Origin: Hydrogenophaga sp. IBVHS2
GTDB lineage: Bacteria > Pseudomonadota > Gammaproteobacteria > Burkholderiales > Burkholderiaceae_C
Direction of reading: 5' to 3'
Assembly (NCBI RefSeq): GCF_002127215.1
Contig: NZ_NFUT01000001.1
Span: 806,001 to 870,000, forward strand
DNA length: 64,000 nt
The position numbers were made by a program, and so were the translations under genes. Below the pieces are notes generated by a model, which had not been told where the DNA came from, searched no databases, and saw only the letters and a list, made by a program, of their open reading frames with translations. This document shows, one piece after another, positions 46,993 to 59,325 of this stretch; positions within the stretch are counted from its first letter, which is position 1; every line of letters starts with the position of its first letter.

Positions 46993-49884
46993 ATGAGCGA
47001 TACGCCATCGAGCGCGGGCAACGTCTATGTTGCCTACAAGAGCAACTCCTACCTGTTCGGCGGCAACGCCCCGTATGTGGAGGAGATGTACGAGAACTAC
47101 CTGCAGAACCCGGGCAGCGTGCCCGACAACTGGCGCAGTTACTTCGACGCCCTGCAGCACGTTCCCGCCGTCGACGGCACCGACGCCCGCGATGTTCCGC
47201 ACCTCCCCGTCGTCAACGCCTTCGCCGAACGCGCCAAGCAGGGCGGCACCAAGGTGGTCATTGCCGCCGGTGCCGATTCCGACCTGGGCCGCAAGCGCGT
47301 CTTCACCCAGCAGCTGATCGCCGCCTACCGCAACGTGGGTCAGCGCTGGGCCGACCTCGATCCCCTCAAGCGCACCGAGCGCCCGGCCATCCCCGAGCTG
47401 GAGCCGTCGTTCTACGGTTTCAGCGATGCCGACCTCGAGACGGTGTTCAACACCAGCAACACCTTCTTCGGCAAGGAGACCATGCCGCTGCGCGAGCTGC
47501 TCAATGCGCTGCGCGAGACCTACTGCGGCTCCATCGGTGCCGAGTACATGTACATCACCGACCAGGCCCAGAAGCGCTGGTGGCAGGAAAAGCTCGAGAG
47601 CATCCGCAGCAAGCCGAACTTCACGGCCGACAAGAAGAAGCACATCCTGGAGCGCCTGACCGCCGCCGAAGGCCTGGAGCGTTACCTGCACACCAAGTAC
47701 GTCGGCCAGAAGCGCTTCTCCCTCGAAGGTGGCGAGAGCTTCATCGCCGCCATGGACGAGCTGATCCAGCAGGCCGGTGCCAAGGGCATCCAGGAAATCG
47801 TGATCGGCATGGCCCACCGCGGCCGCCTGAACGTGCTGGTCAACACCCTGGGCAAGATGCCCAAGGACCTGTTCGCCGAGTTCGACCACACCGCGCCGGA
47901 AGACCTGCCGGCCGGTGACGTCAAGTACCACCAGGGCTTCAGCTCGGATGTGTCCACCCCGGGCGGCCCGGTCCACCTGAGCCTGGCATTCAACCCGTCC
48001 CACCTGGAGATCGTGAACCCGGTCGTCGAAGGCTCGGTGCGCGCCCGCATGGACCGCCGTGGCGATGCGCGTGGCTCGCAGGTGCTGCCGGTGCTGGTGC
48101 ACGGCGACGCCGCCTTTGCCGGCCAGGGCGTCAACCAGGAAACCCTGGCACTCGCCCAGACCCGCGGTTACTCCACCGGCGGCACGGTGCACCTGATCAT
48201 CAACAACCAGATCGGCTTCACCACCTCCGACCCGCGCGACCTGCGCTCCACCCTGTACTGCACCGACATCGTCAAGGGCGTGGAATCGCCGGTGCTGCAC
48301 GTCAACGGCGACGACCCGGAAGCCGTGGTGCTGGCGGTCCAGCTGGCGCTGGAGTACCGCCTGGAGTTCCGCAAGGACGTGGTGGTCGACATCATCTGCT
48401 TCCGCAAGCTGGGCCACAACGAGCAGGACACCCCCAGCCTGACCCAGCCGCTGATGTACAAGAAGATCGCGTCCCACCCCGGCACGCGCAAGCTGTACGC
48501 CGACAAGCTGGCCGCCCAGGGTCTGGGCGAGTCGCTGGGAGACGACATGGTCAAGGCCTACCGTGCTGCCCTGGACGAGGGCCGTCACACGGTCGATCCG
48601 GTGCTGACCAACTTCAAGAGCAAGTACGCGGTCGACTGGGCGCCCTTCCTGGGCAAGAAGTGGACCGATGCGGCCGACACCGCCATCCCGCTGACCGAGT
48701 GGAAGCGCATCGCCGACCGCCTCACCACCATTCCCGAGAACGTCACGCCGCACCAGCTGGTCAAGAAGGTCTATGCCGACCGCGCCGCCATGGGCCGGGG
48801 CGAGATCAACGTGGACTGGGGCATGGGCGAGCACATGGCGTTTGCCACGCTGGTGGCCAGCGGCTACGCCGTGCGCCTCTCCGGCGAGGACTGCGGCCGG
48901 GGCACCTTCACCCACCGGCATGCGGTGATCCACGACCAGAACCGCGAGAAGTGGGACGAGGGCACCTACATCCCGCTGCAGAACGTGGCCGAGAACCAGG
49001 CCCCGTTCGTGGTCATCGACTCCATCCTGTCCGAAGAAGCGGTGCTGGGCTTCGAGTACGGCTATGCCGGCTCCGACCCCAACACCCTGGTGATCTGGGA
49101 GGCCCAGTTCGGCGACTTCGCCAACGGTGCCCAGGTGGTGATCGACCAGTTCATCGCCTCCGGCGAAGTGAAGTGGGGCCGCCTCAACGGCCTGACCCTC
49201 ATGCTGCCGCACGGCTACGAAGGCCAGGGCCCCGAGCACAGCTCGGCCCGCCTGGAGCGCTTCATGCAGCTGGCCGCCGACACCAACATGCAGATCGTGC
49301 AGCCCACCACGGCCAGCCAGATCTTCCATGTGCTGCGCCGCCAGATGATCCGCCCGCTGCGCAAGCCGCTGGTGCTGTTCACCCCGAAATCCCTGCTGCG
49401 CAACAAGGACGCCACCTCCCCGCTGTCCGAGTTCACCAAGGGCGGTTTCCAGACCGTGCTGCCGGAGCAGAACGCCGACGTGGTGAAGAAGGCCGACAAG
49501 GTCAAGCGCGTGATCGTGTGCTCGGGCAAGGTCTATTACGACCTGGTCAAGAAGCGCGAGGAGAAGGGCGCCGACGATGTGGCCATCGTGCGCATCGAGC
49601 AGCTCTATCCGTTCCCGCACAAGGCCTTCGCCGCCGAGATCAAGCGTTTCCCCAACGCGACCGACATCGTGTGGTGCCAGGACGAGCCGCAGAACCAGGG
49701 CGCCTGGTTCTTCATCCAGCACCAGATCCACGAGAACATGCTCGAGGGTCAGAAGCTGGGCTATGCCGGCCGCGCGGCCTCGGCCTCGCCGGCCGTGGGT
49801 TACGCCCACCTGCACCAGGAACAGCAGAAGCACCTGATCGAGGCGGCCTTCGCCAAGCTCAAGGGCTTCATCCTCACCAAGTAA
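46993..49884 (+). CDS. sucA: 2-oxoglutarate dehydrogenase E1 component
   Basis: The product is 963 residues. The N-terminal segment NSYLFGGNAPYVEEMYENYL is the E2-binding region. Thiamine-diphosphate and substrate residues occur in IGMAHRGRLNVLVNTLGK, SLAFNPSHLEIVNPVVEGSV and GDAAFAGQGVNQETL; the pyrimidine half has RHAVIHDQNREKWDEGTYIP. E1o decarboxylates 2-oxoglutarate in the TCA cycle and succinylates the lipoyl group of SucB. It is the first gene of a three-gene complex operon. GGAGG precedes the ATG. Confidence 0.98.
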   Translation: MSDTPSSAGNVYVAYKSNSYLFGGNAPYVEEMYENYLQNPGSVPDNWRSYFDALQHVPAVDGTDARDVPHLPVVNAFAERAKQGGTKVVIAAGADSDLGRKRVFTQQLIAAYRNVGQRWADLDPLKRTERPAIPELEPSFYGFSDADLETVFNTSNTFFGKETMPLRELLNALRETYCGSIGAEYMYITDQAQKRWWQEKLESIRSKPNFTADKKKHILERLTAAEGLERYLHTKYVGQKRFSLEGGESFIAAMDELIQQAGAKGIQEIVIGMAHRGRLNVLVNTLGKMPKDLFAEFDHTAPEDLPAGDVKYHQGFSSDVSTPGGPVHLSLAFNPSHLEIVNPVVEGSVRARMDRRGDARGSQVLPVLVHGDAAFAGQGVNQETLALAQTRGYSTGGTVHLIINNQIGFTTSDPRDLRSTLYCTDIVKGVESPVLHVNGDDPEAVVLAVQLALEYRLEFRKDVVVDIICFRKLGHNEQDTPSLTQPLMYKKIASHPGTRKLYADKLAAQGLGESLGDDMVKAYRAALDEGRHTVDPVLTNFKSKYAVDWAPFLGKKWTDAADTAIPLTEWKRIADRLTTIPENVTPHQLVKKVYADRAAMGRGEINVDWGMGEHMAFATLVASGYAVRLSGEDCGRGTFTHRHAVIHDQNREKWDEGTYIPLQNVAENQAPFVVIDSILSEEAVLGFEYGYAGSDPNTLVIWEAQFGDFANGAQVVIDQFIASGEVKWGRLNGLTLMLPHGYEGQGPEHSSARLERFMQLAADTNMQIVQPTTASQIFHVLRRQMIRPLRKPLVLFTPKSLLRNKDATSPLSEFTKGGFQTVLPEQNADVVKKADKVKRVIVCSGKVYYDLVKKREEKGADDVAIVRIEQLYPFPHKAFAAEIKRFPNATDIVWCQDEPQNQGAWFFIQHQIHENMLEGQKLGYAGRAASASPAVGYAHLHQEQQKHLIEAAFAKLKGFILTK

Positions 49885-49974
49885 GTCGGTCCCGCATGAC
49901 CCCGCGCGCAGCCAGCGGCTGCGGCGGGGCTTCACGTGCAGCACAACCCGAACACACGCATCCCAGGAAAGAAC

Positions 49975-51246
<1,272 letters not shown>

Positions 51247-51256
51247 GGACCAGACG

Positions 51257-52684
51257 ATGAGCCAACAATTCGACGTCATCGTCATCGGCGGCGGCCCCGG
51301 CGGCTACATTGCCGCCATCCGCGCGGCCCAGCTGGGCTTCAAGGTGGCCTGCATCGACGAGTGGAAGAACGCCGCCGGCGGCCCGGCCCCGGGTGGCACC
51401 TGCACCAACGTGGGCTGCATCCCGTCCAAGGCGCTGCTGCAGTCGTCCGAGCATTTCGAGCACGCCAACAAGCACTTCGCCGACCACGGCATCACCGCCA
51501 CCAACGTGAAGATCGACATCGCCAAGATGATCGGCCGCAAGGACACGGTGGTGAAGCAGAACAACGACGGCATCCTCTACCTGTTCAAGAAGAACAAGGT
51601 GTCGTTCTTCCACGGTCGCGGCTCGTTCGTGAAGGCGGTGGACGGCGGCTACGAGATTGCGGTCGCCGGCGCCCAGAACGAGACGCTGGTGGGCAAGCAG
51701 GTGATCGTGGCCACCGGCTCGAACGCCCGTGCCCTGCCGGGCGTGCCGTTCGACGAGGAGCTGGTGCTGTCCAACGACGGCGCGCTGCGCATCGGTGCCG
51801 TGCCCAAGAAGCTGGCCCTGATCGGCTCGGGCGTCATCGGCCTGGAGATGGGCTCGGTCTGGCGCCGCCTGGGCTCCGACGTGACCATCCTCGAAGGTCT
51901 GCCGACCTTCCTGGGCGCGGTGGACGAGCAGATCGCCAAGGAAGCCAAGAAGGCCTTCGACAAGCAGGGCCTGAAGATCGAGCTGGGCGTGAAGGTCGGC
52001 GAGATCAAGACCGGCAAGAAGGGCGTGACGGTGAACTACACCAACGCCAAGGGCGAGGCCGTGGCGCTGGAAGCCGACAAGCTGGTGGTGTCCATCGGCC
52101 GCGTGCCCAACACCAACGGCCTGAACGTCGAGGCGGTGGGCCTGCAGCTGGATGAGCGCGGCGCCATCGTGGTGGACGCCGACTGCCGCACCAACCTGCC
52201 CGGCGTCTGGGCCGTGGGCGACGTGGTGCGCGGCCCCATGCTGGCCCACAAGGCCGAGGAAGAGGGTGTGGCCGTGGCCGAGCGCATCGCCGGTCAGCAC
52301 GGGCATGTCAACTTCAACACCATCCCGTGGGTGATCTACACCAGCCCGGAAATCGCCTGGGTCGGTCGCACCGAGCAGCAGCTCAAGGCCGATGGCGTGG
52401 CCTACAAGGCCGGCACCTTCCCGTTCCTGGCCAACGGCCGGGCACGTGCGCTGGGCGACACCACCGGCATGGTCAAGTTCCTGGCCGATGCCGCCACCGA
52501 CGAGATCCTGGGCGTGCACATCGTCGGCCCCATGGCCAGCGAGCTGATCGCCGAGGCCGTGGTCGCCATGGAGTTCAAGGCCAGCGCGGAAGACATCGCC
52601 CGCATCTGCCACGCCCACCCGTCGTTGTCGGAAGCCACCAAGGAAGCCGCTCTGGCGGTGGACAAGCGCACGCTCAACTTCTGA
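51257..52684 (+). CDS. lpdA: Dihydrolipoyl dehydrogenase (E3), 2-oxoglutarate dehydrogenase type
   Basis: The product is 475 residues without a lipoyl domain. The FAD site is [20 protein letters not shown], the redox disulfide [15 protein letters not shown], the NAD site [20 protein letters not shown], and the C-terminal catalytic His is in [16 protein letters not shown]. It is a separate E3 dedicated by position to the SucA-SucB complex, 10 bp after sucB. The lipoyl-fused E3 of the PDH operon is only distantly similar. Confidence 0.97.
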   Translation: MSQQFDVIVIGGGPGGYIAAIRAAQLGFKVACIDEWKNAAGGPAPGGTCTNVGCIPSKALLQSSEHFEHANKHFADHGITATNVKIDIAKMIGRKDTVVKQNNDGILYLFKKNKVSFFHGRGSFVKAVDGGYEIAVAGAQNETLVGKQVIVATGSNARALPGVPFDEELVLSNDGALRIGAVPKKLALIGSGVIGLEMGSVWRRLGSDVTILEGLPTFLGAVDEQIAKEAKKAFDKQGLKIELGVKVGEIKTGKKGVTVNYTNAKGEAVALEADKLVVSIGRVPNTNGLNVEAVGLQLDERGAIVVDADCRTNLPGVWAVGDVVRGPMLAHKAEEEGVAVAERIAGQHGHVNFNTIPWVIYTSPEIAWVGRTEQQLKADGVAYKAGTFPFLANGRARALGDTTGMVKFLADAATDEILGVHIVGPMASELIAEAVVAMEFKASAEDIARICHAHPSLSEATKEAALAVDKRTLNF

Positions 52685-52697
52685 CCGCCGTCGTCCT

Positions 52698-53795
52698 GTG
52701 AGCGTCCGCAGCGCCTACGAGGCCGCGCTGAAAGAGCGCGGCTACGCCACCGACCCCGCCCAGCAGCGTGCCATCGACGCGCTGGAGCGGTGCGCGTCCG
52801 AATGGGCGGTCTACAAACAGAAGCGGTCCAACTCGCTCAAGAAGCTGTTCAATCGGCCGGACGTGCCCAAGGGGGTCTACATGTTCGGCGGGGTGGGGAG
52901 GGGCAAGAGCTTCCTGATGGACTGCTTCTTCCAGGCGGTGCCGATCCGTCGCAAGACACGCCTGCACTTCCACGAGTTCATGCGCGAGGTGCACCGCGAG
53001 CTGCGCGACCTGCAGGGCACGGTCAATCCGCTGGATGTGCTGGGCCAGCGCATGGCACAGCGGTACAAGCTGATCTGCTTCGACGAGTTCCATGTGGCGG
53101 ACGTGACCGACGCCATGATCCTGCACCGCCTGCTGGACGCCCTGTTCAAGGCCGGCGTGGGCTTCGTCACGACCTCCAACTTCCACCCGGATGCCCTGTA
53201 CCCGGACGGTCTGCACCGCGACCGCATCCTGCCCGCCATCGAACTGCTCAAGGGCCGGCTGGAGGTGATCAATGTCGACAACGGCACCGATTACCGCCAG
53301 CGCACGCTCAACCACATCGAGCTCTACCACACCCCGCTGGGGCCGCAGGCCGACGAGGCCATGGAACGGACCTTCAACGAGCTGGCCGAGGCGGGTGACC
53401 AGGAGGCGGTGATGACCATCGAGTCGCGCCAGATCCGGGCGGTGCGCCGGGCCGGCGGCGTGATCTGGTTCGACTTCCGCACCCTGTGCGGCGGGCCGCG
53501 TTCACAGAACGACTACCTGGAAATCGCCAGCCAGTTCCACACCGTGCTGCTGTCCAACGTGCCGCAGATGGCGGTGCGGCAAGCCTCGGAGGCGCGGCGG
53601 TTCACCTGGCTGATCGATGTGCTGTACGACCGTCGGGTCAAGCTGGTGATGTCGGCCGCCGTGCCGCCGGAGCAGCTCTACACCGAAGGCCCGATGTCGC
53701 ACGAGTTCCCGCGCACCGTCTCGCGGCTGACCGAGATGCAGTCGCAGGAGTTCCTGTCGCTGGAGCACCGGCTGGTCGACACCGGTCTGACCTGA
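52698..53795 (+). CDS. zapE: Cell-division AFG1-like ATPase ZapE
   Basis: The product is 365 residues from a GTG. The Walker A motif is MFGGVGRGKSFLMD (about residues 61-74), followed by HFHEFMREVH and the Walker B LICFDEFHVADVTDAMIL. TTSNFHPDALYPDGLHRDR is the sensor region typical of AFG1 proteins. In E. coli ZapE acts at the FtsZ ring during late division; mitochondrial AFG1 helps with respiratory-complex turnover. The position just after the 2-oxoglutarate dehydrogenase operon is common in betaproteobacteria. Confidence 0.93.
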   Translation: MSVRSAYEAALKERGYATDPAQQRAIDALERCASEWAVYKQKRSNSLKKLFNRPDVPKGVYMFGGVGRGKSFLMDCFFQAVPIRRKTRLHFHEFMREVHRELRDLQGTVNPLDVLGQRMAQRYKLICFDEFHVADVTDAMILHRLLDALFKAGVGFVTTSNFHPDALYPDGLHRDRILPAIELLKGRLEVINVDNGTDYRQRTLNHIELYHTPLGPQADEAMERTFNELAEAGDQEAVMTIESRQIRAVRRAGGVIWFDFRTLCGGPRSQNDYLEIASQFHTVLLSNVPQMAVRQASEARRFTWLIDVLYDRRVKLVMSAAVPPEQLYTEGPMSHEFPRTVSRLTEMQSQEFLSLEHRLVDTGLT

Positions 53796-53808
53796 GGCCG
53801 GGCCTCAG
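53792..53808. terminator. Hairpin containing both convergent stop codons (zapE and PP2C gene)
   Basis: CTGAGGC (53792-53798) pairs with GCCTCAG (53802-53808) around CGG. The zapE TGA (53793-53795) and the complement of the phosphatase TGA (53805-53807) lie in opposite arms at symmetric positions. There is no U-run, so termination strength is uncertain. Confidence 0.5.
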
Positions 53809-54560
53809 AGCGGATCGAGCTTGACGACCGCGATCGACAGGTTGTCTCCGCCGCCCTTGGCCCGGGTGCGGGCCTTCTGGATCAGGAACTCGCAGGCCTC
53901 GCGCGGCGTGAGCATCGACACGGTGCTGGCGATCTCCTCCGGGTTGAAGTAGTGCCAGATGCCGTCGCTGCAGGCCAGCAGCACGTCGCCGGCCTGCAGC
54001 CGGCGGATGGTGTGCAGGTCGACCGGCGGGTCGTTCTCGGTGCCCAGGCACCCCATGAGGATGTTGGAGTGCGGGTGGTCCATGGCTTCCTGCTCGGTCA
54101 GCTCGCCCTGGTTCACCAGCGACTGCACATAGGAATGGTCCAGGGTGCGGAAATGCAGCTTGCCCTGGCGGAAGTGGTAGACGCGGGAGTCGCCGGCATG
54201 CACGCAATGGGCGCCACCGTCGGGCGTGAGCACGAAAGCCGCCACGGTGCTGTGGGGCTCCTGCTCGGCGGCCACGGCCGTGAGCTTGATGACGATGTGC
54301 GCCTCCTCGACGATCTTGCGCAGCAGGGCGTCGGGGTCGTCGGTCTCGGGGTCGAAGCGGCCGAACAGCTGCTGGGCGGTGAGCATCACCTGATCGGACG
54401 CCTTGCGACCACCGCTGCGGCCACCCATGCCGTCGGCCACGACCGCCAGCAGGCAGCCAGGGATGCGCTTGTGGCTGAGCAGCGCCACCTGATCCTGCTG
54501 GTAGTCGCGGTCGCCCCGGTGAAGGCCGGTGGATGCCTGGATGCGGTAGCCTTGGGTCAT
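53805..54560 (-). CDS. PP2C-family serine/threonine protein phosphatase
   Basis: The product is 251 residues from the ATG at 54558-54560 (MTQGYRIQASTGLHRGDRDY). The metal-coordinating PP2C motifs are in order: RDYQQDQVALL, CLLAVVADGMGGRSGG, HCVHAGDSRVYHF, LLACSDGIWHYF and GGGDNLSIAVV. Such soluble bacterial PP2C enzymes reverse Ser/Thr phosphorylation, often as partners of Hanks-type kinases or in type VI secretion control. No kinase or secretion gene is in the window. It is divergent from the DinG-type helicase gene. Confidence 0.93.
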   Translation of the reverse strand: MTQGYRIQASTGLHRGDRDYQQDQVALLSHKRIPGCLLAVVADGMGGRSGGRKASDQVMLTAQQLFGRFDPETDDPDALLRKIVEEAHIVIKLTAVAAEQEPHSTVAAFVLTPDGGAHCVHAGDSRVYHFRQGKLHFRTLDHSYVQSLVNQGELTEQEAMDHPHSNILMGCLGTENDPPVDLHTIRRLQAGDVLLACSDGIWHYFNPEEIASTVSMLTPREACEFLIQKARTRAKGGGDNLSIAVVKLDPL

Positions 54561-54605
54561 GAAACTGCGTCGCCTTGAGGTCGGGATGGCTGTCGGAGTG
54601 ACGGC

Positions 54606-56720
54606 GTGAATGGTACCCCCGAGTGTGGCCGCCCGGCGTCCGTCCCCCCGGAAGAACCGGCCGCAGGTCTCGTCGACGCCACACGTGCGGCACTGGCGGC
54701 CGATACCTTGCAGCAGCGCTGGGGACCCGGGTTCCGGCACCGACCCGGGCAGGTCGTGATGGCCGAGGCCGTGGCCCGGGTGCTCGGCACCGGCGGTGCC
54801 CTAGTGGTCCAGGCCGGCACCGGTGTCGGCAAGACCCTGGCCTATCTGGTTCCCCTGCTGCTCAGCGGCCGCCGTGCCATCCTGTCCACCGCCACCCAGG
54901 CGCTGCAGGACCAGCTCTTCCACCGCGACATCCCCACGGTCACCCGCGCCATGGGCCTGCCGGTCCGGGTGGCCTTGCTCAAGGGCCGGGCGGCCTATGT
55001 GTGCCTCCACCGGCTCAGGACCCAGACCTCCATCCACGTACCCGAACGTGACCCGGCCGACACGGTGCTGCTGGCACAGCTGCTGAGCTGGGCCGAGCGC
55101 AGCGCCACCGGCGACCTGGCCGAGGTGCCCGTGGTGGAAGGTCGGCCCGCCCTGCGGCCGCTGATCACCTCCAGCCGGGACAACTGCCTGACCAGCGAAT
55201 GCCCCGAGATGGATCGCTGCGCCGTGTACCGCGCTCGGCGCGCGGCACTGGCAGCCGACTGGGTCGTGGTCAACCACCATGTCTTCATGGCCGACCTGGA
55301 TGTGCGCGATTCGGGTGTGGCGGCCCTGCTGCCGCAGGCCGAAGCCATCGTGTTCGACGAAGCGCACCAGCTCAATGACACCGCCATCGGCTTCCTGGGT
55401 CGCCGTGTCACATCGGCCCGCTGGAGCGATCTGGCCCGTGACGTGATCGCCTCGACCCGGGTGCATGCGGCCGGCGTGCGCCCCTGGTCGGCGTGGGCGC
55501 TCGATCTGGAGCGTTGCAGCCGGACCGTGGGCGAACTGGCGGGCAGCACGGCGGCCACCGACACCCGCATTCCCTGGAACGGTGGTGTGCCGGCCGGCGT
55601 GGACGCGACCGCCTGGCATCAGGCCTGCGTGGCGCTGGACCGGGTGCTGGGCAGGCTGCACGAAGGGCTGCAGGCCACGGCCGAGTCCGCCCCCGATCTG
55701 GCCCGGCTGCAGGCCCGGGTGGCCGACGCCCGTGCCGACTGGCGTGGTCTGGTCGGCGAGCCCGCCCCGCCGGGCGAAGTCCGCTGGCTCAGCCGGCATG
55801 GCGGCCGCCGCTGGGAGGTGCACCAGACCCCGGCCGACAGCGCTGGGCTGTTCCCCGGTCTGCTGGCATCGCGCCCCGCCGTGGGCTGGGTCTTCACCTC
55901 GGCCACGCTGGGACACGACGACTCCTTGAGCTGGTTCACGCGCAGCCTGGGCCTGGCCGCCCCCGACGGATCGCCCGCTCCGGGTGTGCAGGTGCAGCGG
56001 GTGGCCACGGCGTTCGACCATGTGCGCCAGGCCGCCCTGCATGTGCCCCCCGACCTGCCGGAACCGGGCGAAGCGGGCCACCTCGAGTCGCTCGGGTGCC
56101 GGCTGGCGGAATGGGTCGGAAGGCTGGGCGGGCGCACCCTGGTGCTGACCACCACCAACCGCGCGGCCCGCCAGCTGGCCGAGCAGCTGCGGACGGCATG
56201 CACTCAGGGCGGCCTCGGGCTCGACGGGCTGACCGTGCTGGCGCCCACCGCATCGGCACGCCGCCACGCACTCGACGCCTTCCGGCATGCGGGTGACCGC
56301 CCCACGGTGCTCATCGCTTCAGGCGGTCTCTGGGACGGCGTGGATCTGCCCGGTGATGTGCTGCAGCTGGTGGTGATCGACAAGCTGCCGTTCCCGCCGC
56401 CCGACGACCCGCTGGTGCAGGCCCGGGTGCAGCGAGCGCGCGAACAGGGCGTGGACGGGTTCGTGGCGGTGCACCTGGCCGAAGCGGCCCTGGCGCTGGG
56501 GCAGGGCGCCGGTCGGCTGATCCGCAGCGAGACCGACCGTGGGGTGGTGGTGCTGGCCGATGTGCGCGTGCTGCGGCGCGCTTACGGCCCGATGCTGCTG
56601 TCGGCCATGCCGCCGATGCGTTGGCTCGCGACCGAGGAGGAATTGCGGGACGAACTGGACGCGCTGGTCAGGGACCGGGCCCTCACCAGACCTTCCACCA
56701 TGGGTTTTCCCGGGTTCTGA
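54606..56720 (+). CDS. dinG: DinG/YoaA-type ATP-dependent DNA helicase (XPD family)
   Basis: The product is 704 residues from a GTG. Walker A is GTGVGKT (residues 71-77) and the DEAH box is at 251-254 (VFDEAHQL). Between them lie four cysteines, C133, C194, C199 and C205 (YVCLHR; DNCLTSECPEMDRCAVY), the spacing of the XPD/DinG [4Fe-4S] cluster. The C-terminal half has the helicase motifs LIASGGLWDGVDLPGD and GQGAGRLIRSETDRGVVVLA. These 5'-3' helicases resolve R-loops and repair intermediates; whether it is DinG or YoaA cannot be settled here. Its 3' end overlaps the convergent bamD by 38 bp. Confidence 0.9.
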   Translation: MNGTPECGRPASVPPEEPAAGLVDATRAALAADTLQQRWGPGFRHRPGQVVMAEAVARVLGTGGALVVQAGTGVGKTLAYLVPLLLSGRRAILSTATQALQDQLFHRDIPTVTRAMGLPVRVALLKGRAAYVCLHRLRTQTSIHVPERDPADTVLLAQLLSWAERSATGDLAEVPVVEGRPALRPLITSSRDNCLTSECPEMDRCAVYRARRAALAADWVVVNHHVFMADLDVRDSGVAALLPQAEAIVFDEAHQLNDTAIGFLGRRVTSARWSDLARDVIASTRVHAAGVRPWSAWALDLERCSRTVGELAGSTAATDTRIPWNGGVPAGVDATAWHQACVALDRVLGRLHEGLQATAESAPDLARLQARVADARADWRGLVGEPAPPGEVRWLSRHGGRRWEVHQTPADSAGLFPGLLASRPAVGWVFTSATLGHDDSLSWFTRSLGLAAPDGSPAPGVQVQRVATAFDHVRQAALHVPPDLPEPGEAGHLESLGCRLAEWVGRLGGRTLVLTTTNRAARQLAEQLRTACTQGGLGLDGLTVLAPTASARRHALDAFRHAGDRPTVLIASGGLWDGVDLPGDVLQLVVIDKLPFPPPDDPLVQARVQRAREQGVDGFVAVHLAEAALALGQGAGRLIRSETDRGVVVLADVRVLRRAYGPMLLSAMPPMRWLATEEELRDELDALVRDRALTRPSTMGFPGF

Positions 56721-57495
56721 AGCCCTGGCGCAGGAAATCGCTGTTGGGGTAGTTGGTCTGCATGATGCGGCGCGTGTCGTCTCGCAGCTGCGTCATGCCC
56801 AGGGCGTCGTACGACTGCATCAGGATGAACAGCGCCTCTTCCAGGGCCGGTGCGTCGCTGAATTCGGTCAGAGCCAGCTGCGCCCGGTTAATGGCGGCCA
56901 CGTGGGCGCCCCGACTGAAGTAGTAGCGCGCCACATGCACCTCGTACTGGGCCAGCGAGTTGACGATGTAGGTCATGCGCTGGCGGGCATCCGGGGCGTA
57001 TCGGGAGTCGGGAAAGCGTTCGGCCAGTTCGCGGAAGGCCTCGAACGACTCCTTGGCGGCTTTCTGGTCGCGCTCGGACAGGTCCTGGCGGGCCAGGGCA
57101 CCGAACAGGCCAAGGTTGTCGTTGAAATTGACCAGGCCCCGCAGGTAGAGGGCGTAGTCCATGGCCGGGCTGGTGGGGTGCAGGCGCTGGAAGCGGTCCA
57201 GCGTCGCCAGGGCCTGGGCCGGTTCGGACGCCTTGTAGTGGGTGTAGGCCTTGTCCAGCTGGGCCTGCTGGGCCAGCGGTGTGCCGGCAGCGCGGCCTTC
57301 CAGCTTCTCCAGCAGGTTGGCGGCCTTCTCGTAATTGCCGGCCTGACGCTCGTCGGTGGCCTCGCGGTACAGCTTGTTCGGGCTCCAGTTGGCCGTCTCG
57401 TCGACCGGCGCGGTGGAGGCGCAGCCCTGCAGTGCCAGCACGGCGGCCACCGCCAGGGTCACGGCCGATAATCTCAAGCTCACATTCACAGGCAT
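56683..57495 (-). CDS. bamD: Outer-membrane assembly lipoprotein BamD
   Basis: The product is 270 residues. A lipoprotein signal (MPVNVSLRLSAVTLAVAAVL) ends in the lipobox LQGC. TPR-like repeats follow: NKLYREATDERQAGNYEKAA, AYTHYKASEPAQALATLDRF and ARYYFSRGAHVAAINRAQLA. BamD is the essential lipoprotein of the BAM complex that recognises the C-terminal signal of outer-membrane proteins together with BamA (16.5 kb). The ATG at 57493-57495 is the only one suited to the signal peptide. It is divergent from rluD, as in many betaproteobacteria. Confidence 0.95.
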   Translation of the reverse strand: MPVNVSLRLSAVTLAVAAVLALQGCASTAPVDETANWSPNKLYREATDERQAGNYEKAANLLEKLEGRAAGTPLAQQAQLDKAYTHYKASEPAQALATLDRFQRLHPTSPAMDYALYLRGLVNFNDNLGLFGALARQDLSERDQKAAKESFEAFRELAERFPDSRYAPDARQRMTYIVNSLAQYEVHVARYYFSRGAHVAAINRAQLALTEFSDAPALEEALFILMQSYDALGMTQLRDDTRRIMQTNYPNSDFLRQGFRTRENPWWKVW

Positions 57496-57516
57496 ACCTC
57501 GACGACGGAACGACAG

Positions 57517-58542
<1,026 letters not shown>

Positions 58543-58644
58543 TCGACCGCACCGCCACCGCAGCGCGCCCCGTCCACCGTCCCGCTCCGGCCCTCCGGCA
58601 GCCTCCCTCTCCGGCCCGCAGCCGGACCTTGACCGAGCGACACC

Positions 58645-59325
58645 ATGAACACCACGGATGCCCTGCGTGTCCTTGAAACGGCCCTGATTTGCGCCACGCA
58701 GCCGCTCACGGTGCGTGAGCTCGGCACGCTGTTCGACGGCGAGATCGCTCCCGACACGCTCAAGTCCCTGCTGGCCGACCTCCAGCTGCAATGGGCCGGT
58801 CGCGGTGTGGAGCTGGTCCAGGTGGCCAGCGGCTGGCGCTTCCAGAGCCGGCCCGAACTGCGGCCCTTCCTCGACCGGCTGCACCCGGAAAAACCGCCCA
58901 AGTACTCCCGCGCCGCGATGGAGACACTGGCCATCATCGCCTACCGCCAGCCGGTGACCCGCGGCGACATGGAAGACATCCGGGGCGTGACCATCAATTC
59001 CCTGATCCTCAAGCAGCTGGAGGACCGGGGCTGGATCGAGGTGATCGGCCACCGCGAGACCGTGGGCCGCCCCGCGCTCTTTGCCACCACCCGCCAGTTC
59101 CTCGACGACCTGGGTCTGGCATCGCTGGATCAGCTGCCGCCGCTGGAGGCCAACGAGGTGCAGGAGTCGGCGCTGGACCGGCTCGACTTCGATGCGCTGT
59201 CCCAGCGCCTGCCGGATGACGAGCCGACGGCCGATCTGCTCACCGAACCTGCCACCCCTGGCACTGACGATCCCACCAAGGAACTCCATGACGACGCCGG
59301 ACACCCCCCGCCCACCGCTGGTTGA
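58645..59325 (+). CDS. scpB: Segregation and condensation protein ScpB
   Basis: The product is 226 residues. Paired winged-helix domains are visible: [20 protein letters not shown] and then the signature [20 protein letters not shown] with [20 protein letters not shown] and [20 protein letters not shown]. ScpB joins ScpA and SMC in the condensin-like complex that organises the chromosome. No scpA is in the window. The acidic Asp/Pro-rich C-terminus overlaps rluB by 38 bp in another frame. Confidence 0.95.
   Translation: MNTTDALRVLETALICATQPLTVRELGTLFDGEIAPDTLKSLLADLQLQWAGRGVELVQVASGWRFQSRPELRPFLDRLHPEKPPKYSRAAMETLAIIAYRQPVTRGDMEDIRGVTINSLILKQLEDRGWIEVIGHRETVGRPALFATTRQFLDDLGLASLDQLPPLEANEVQESALDRLDFDALSQRLPDDEPTADLLTEPATPGTDDPTKELHDDAGHPPPTAG

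Noticed and set aside
53805-54560. PP2C phosphatase as a marker of a type VI secretion or kinase-signalling locus
   Set aside because: No Hanks-type kinase, FHA protein or secretion gene is adjacent; the neighbours are zapE and a DinG-type helicase.
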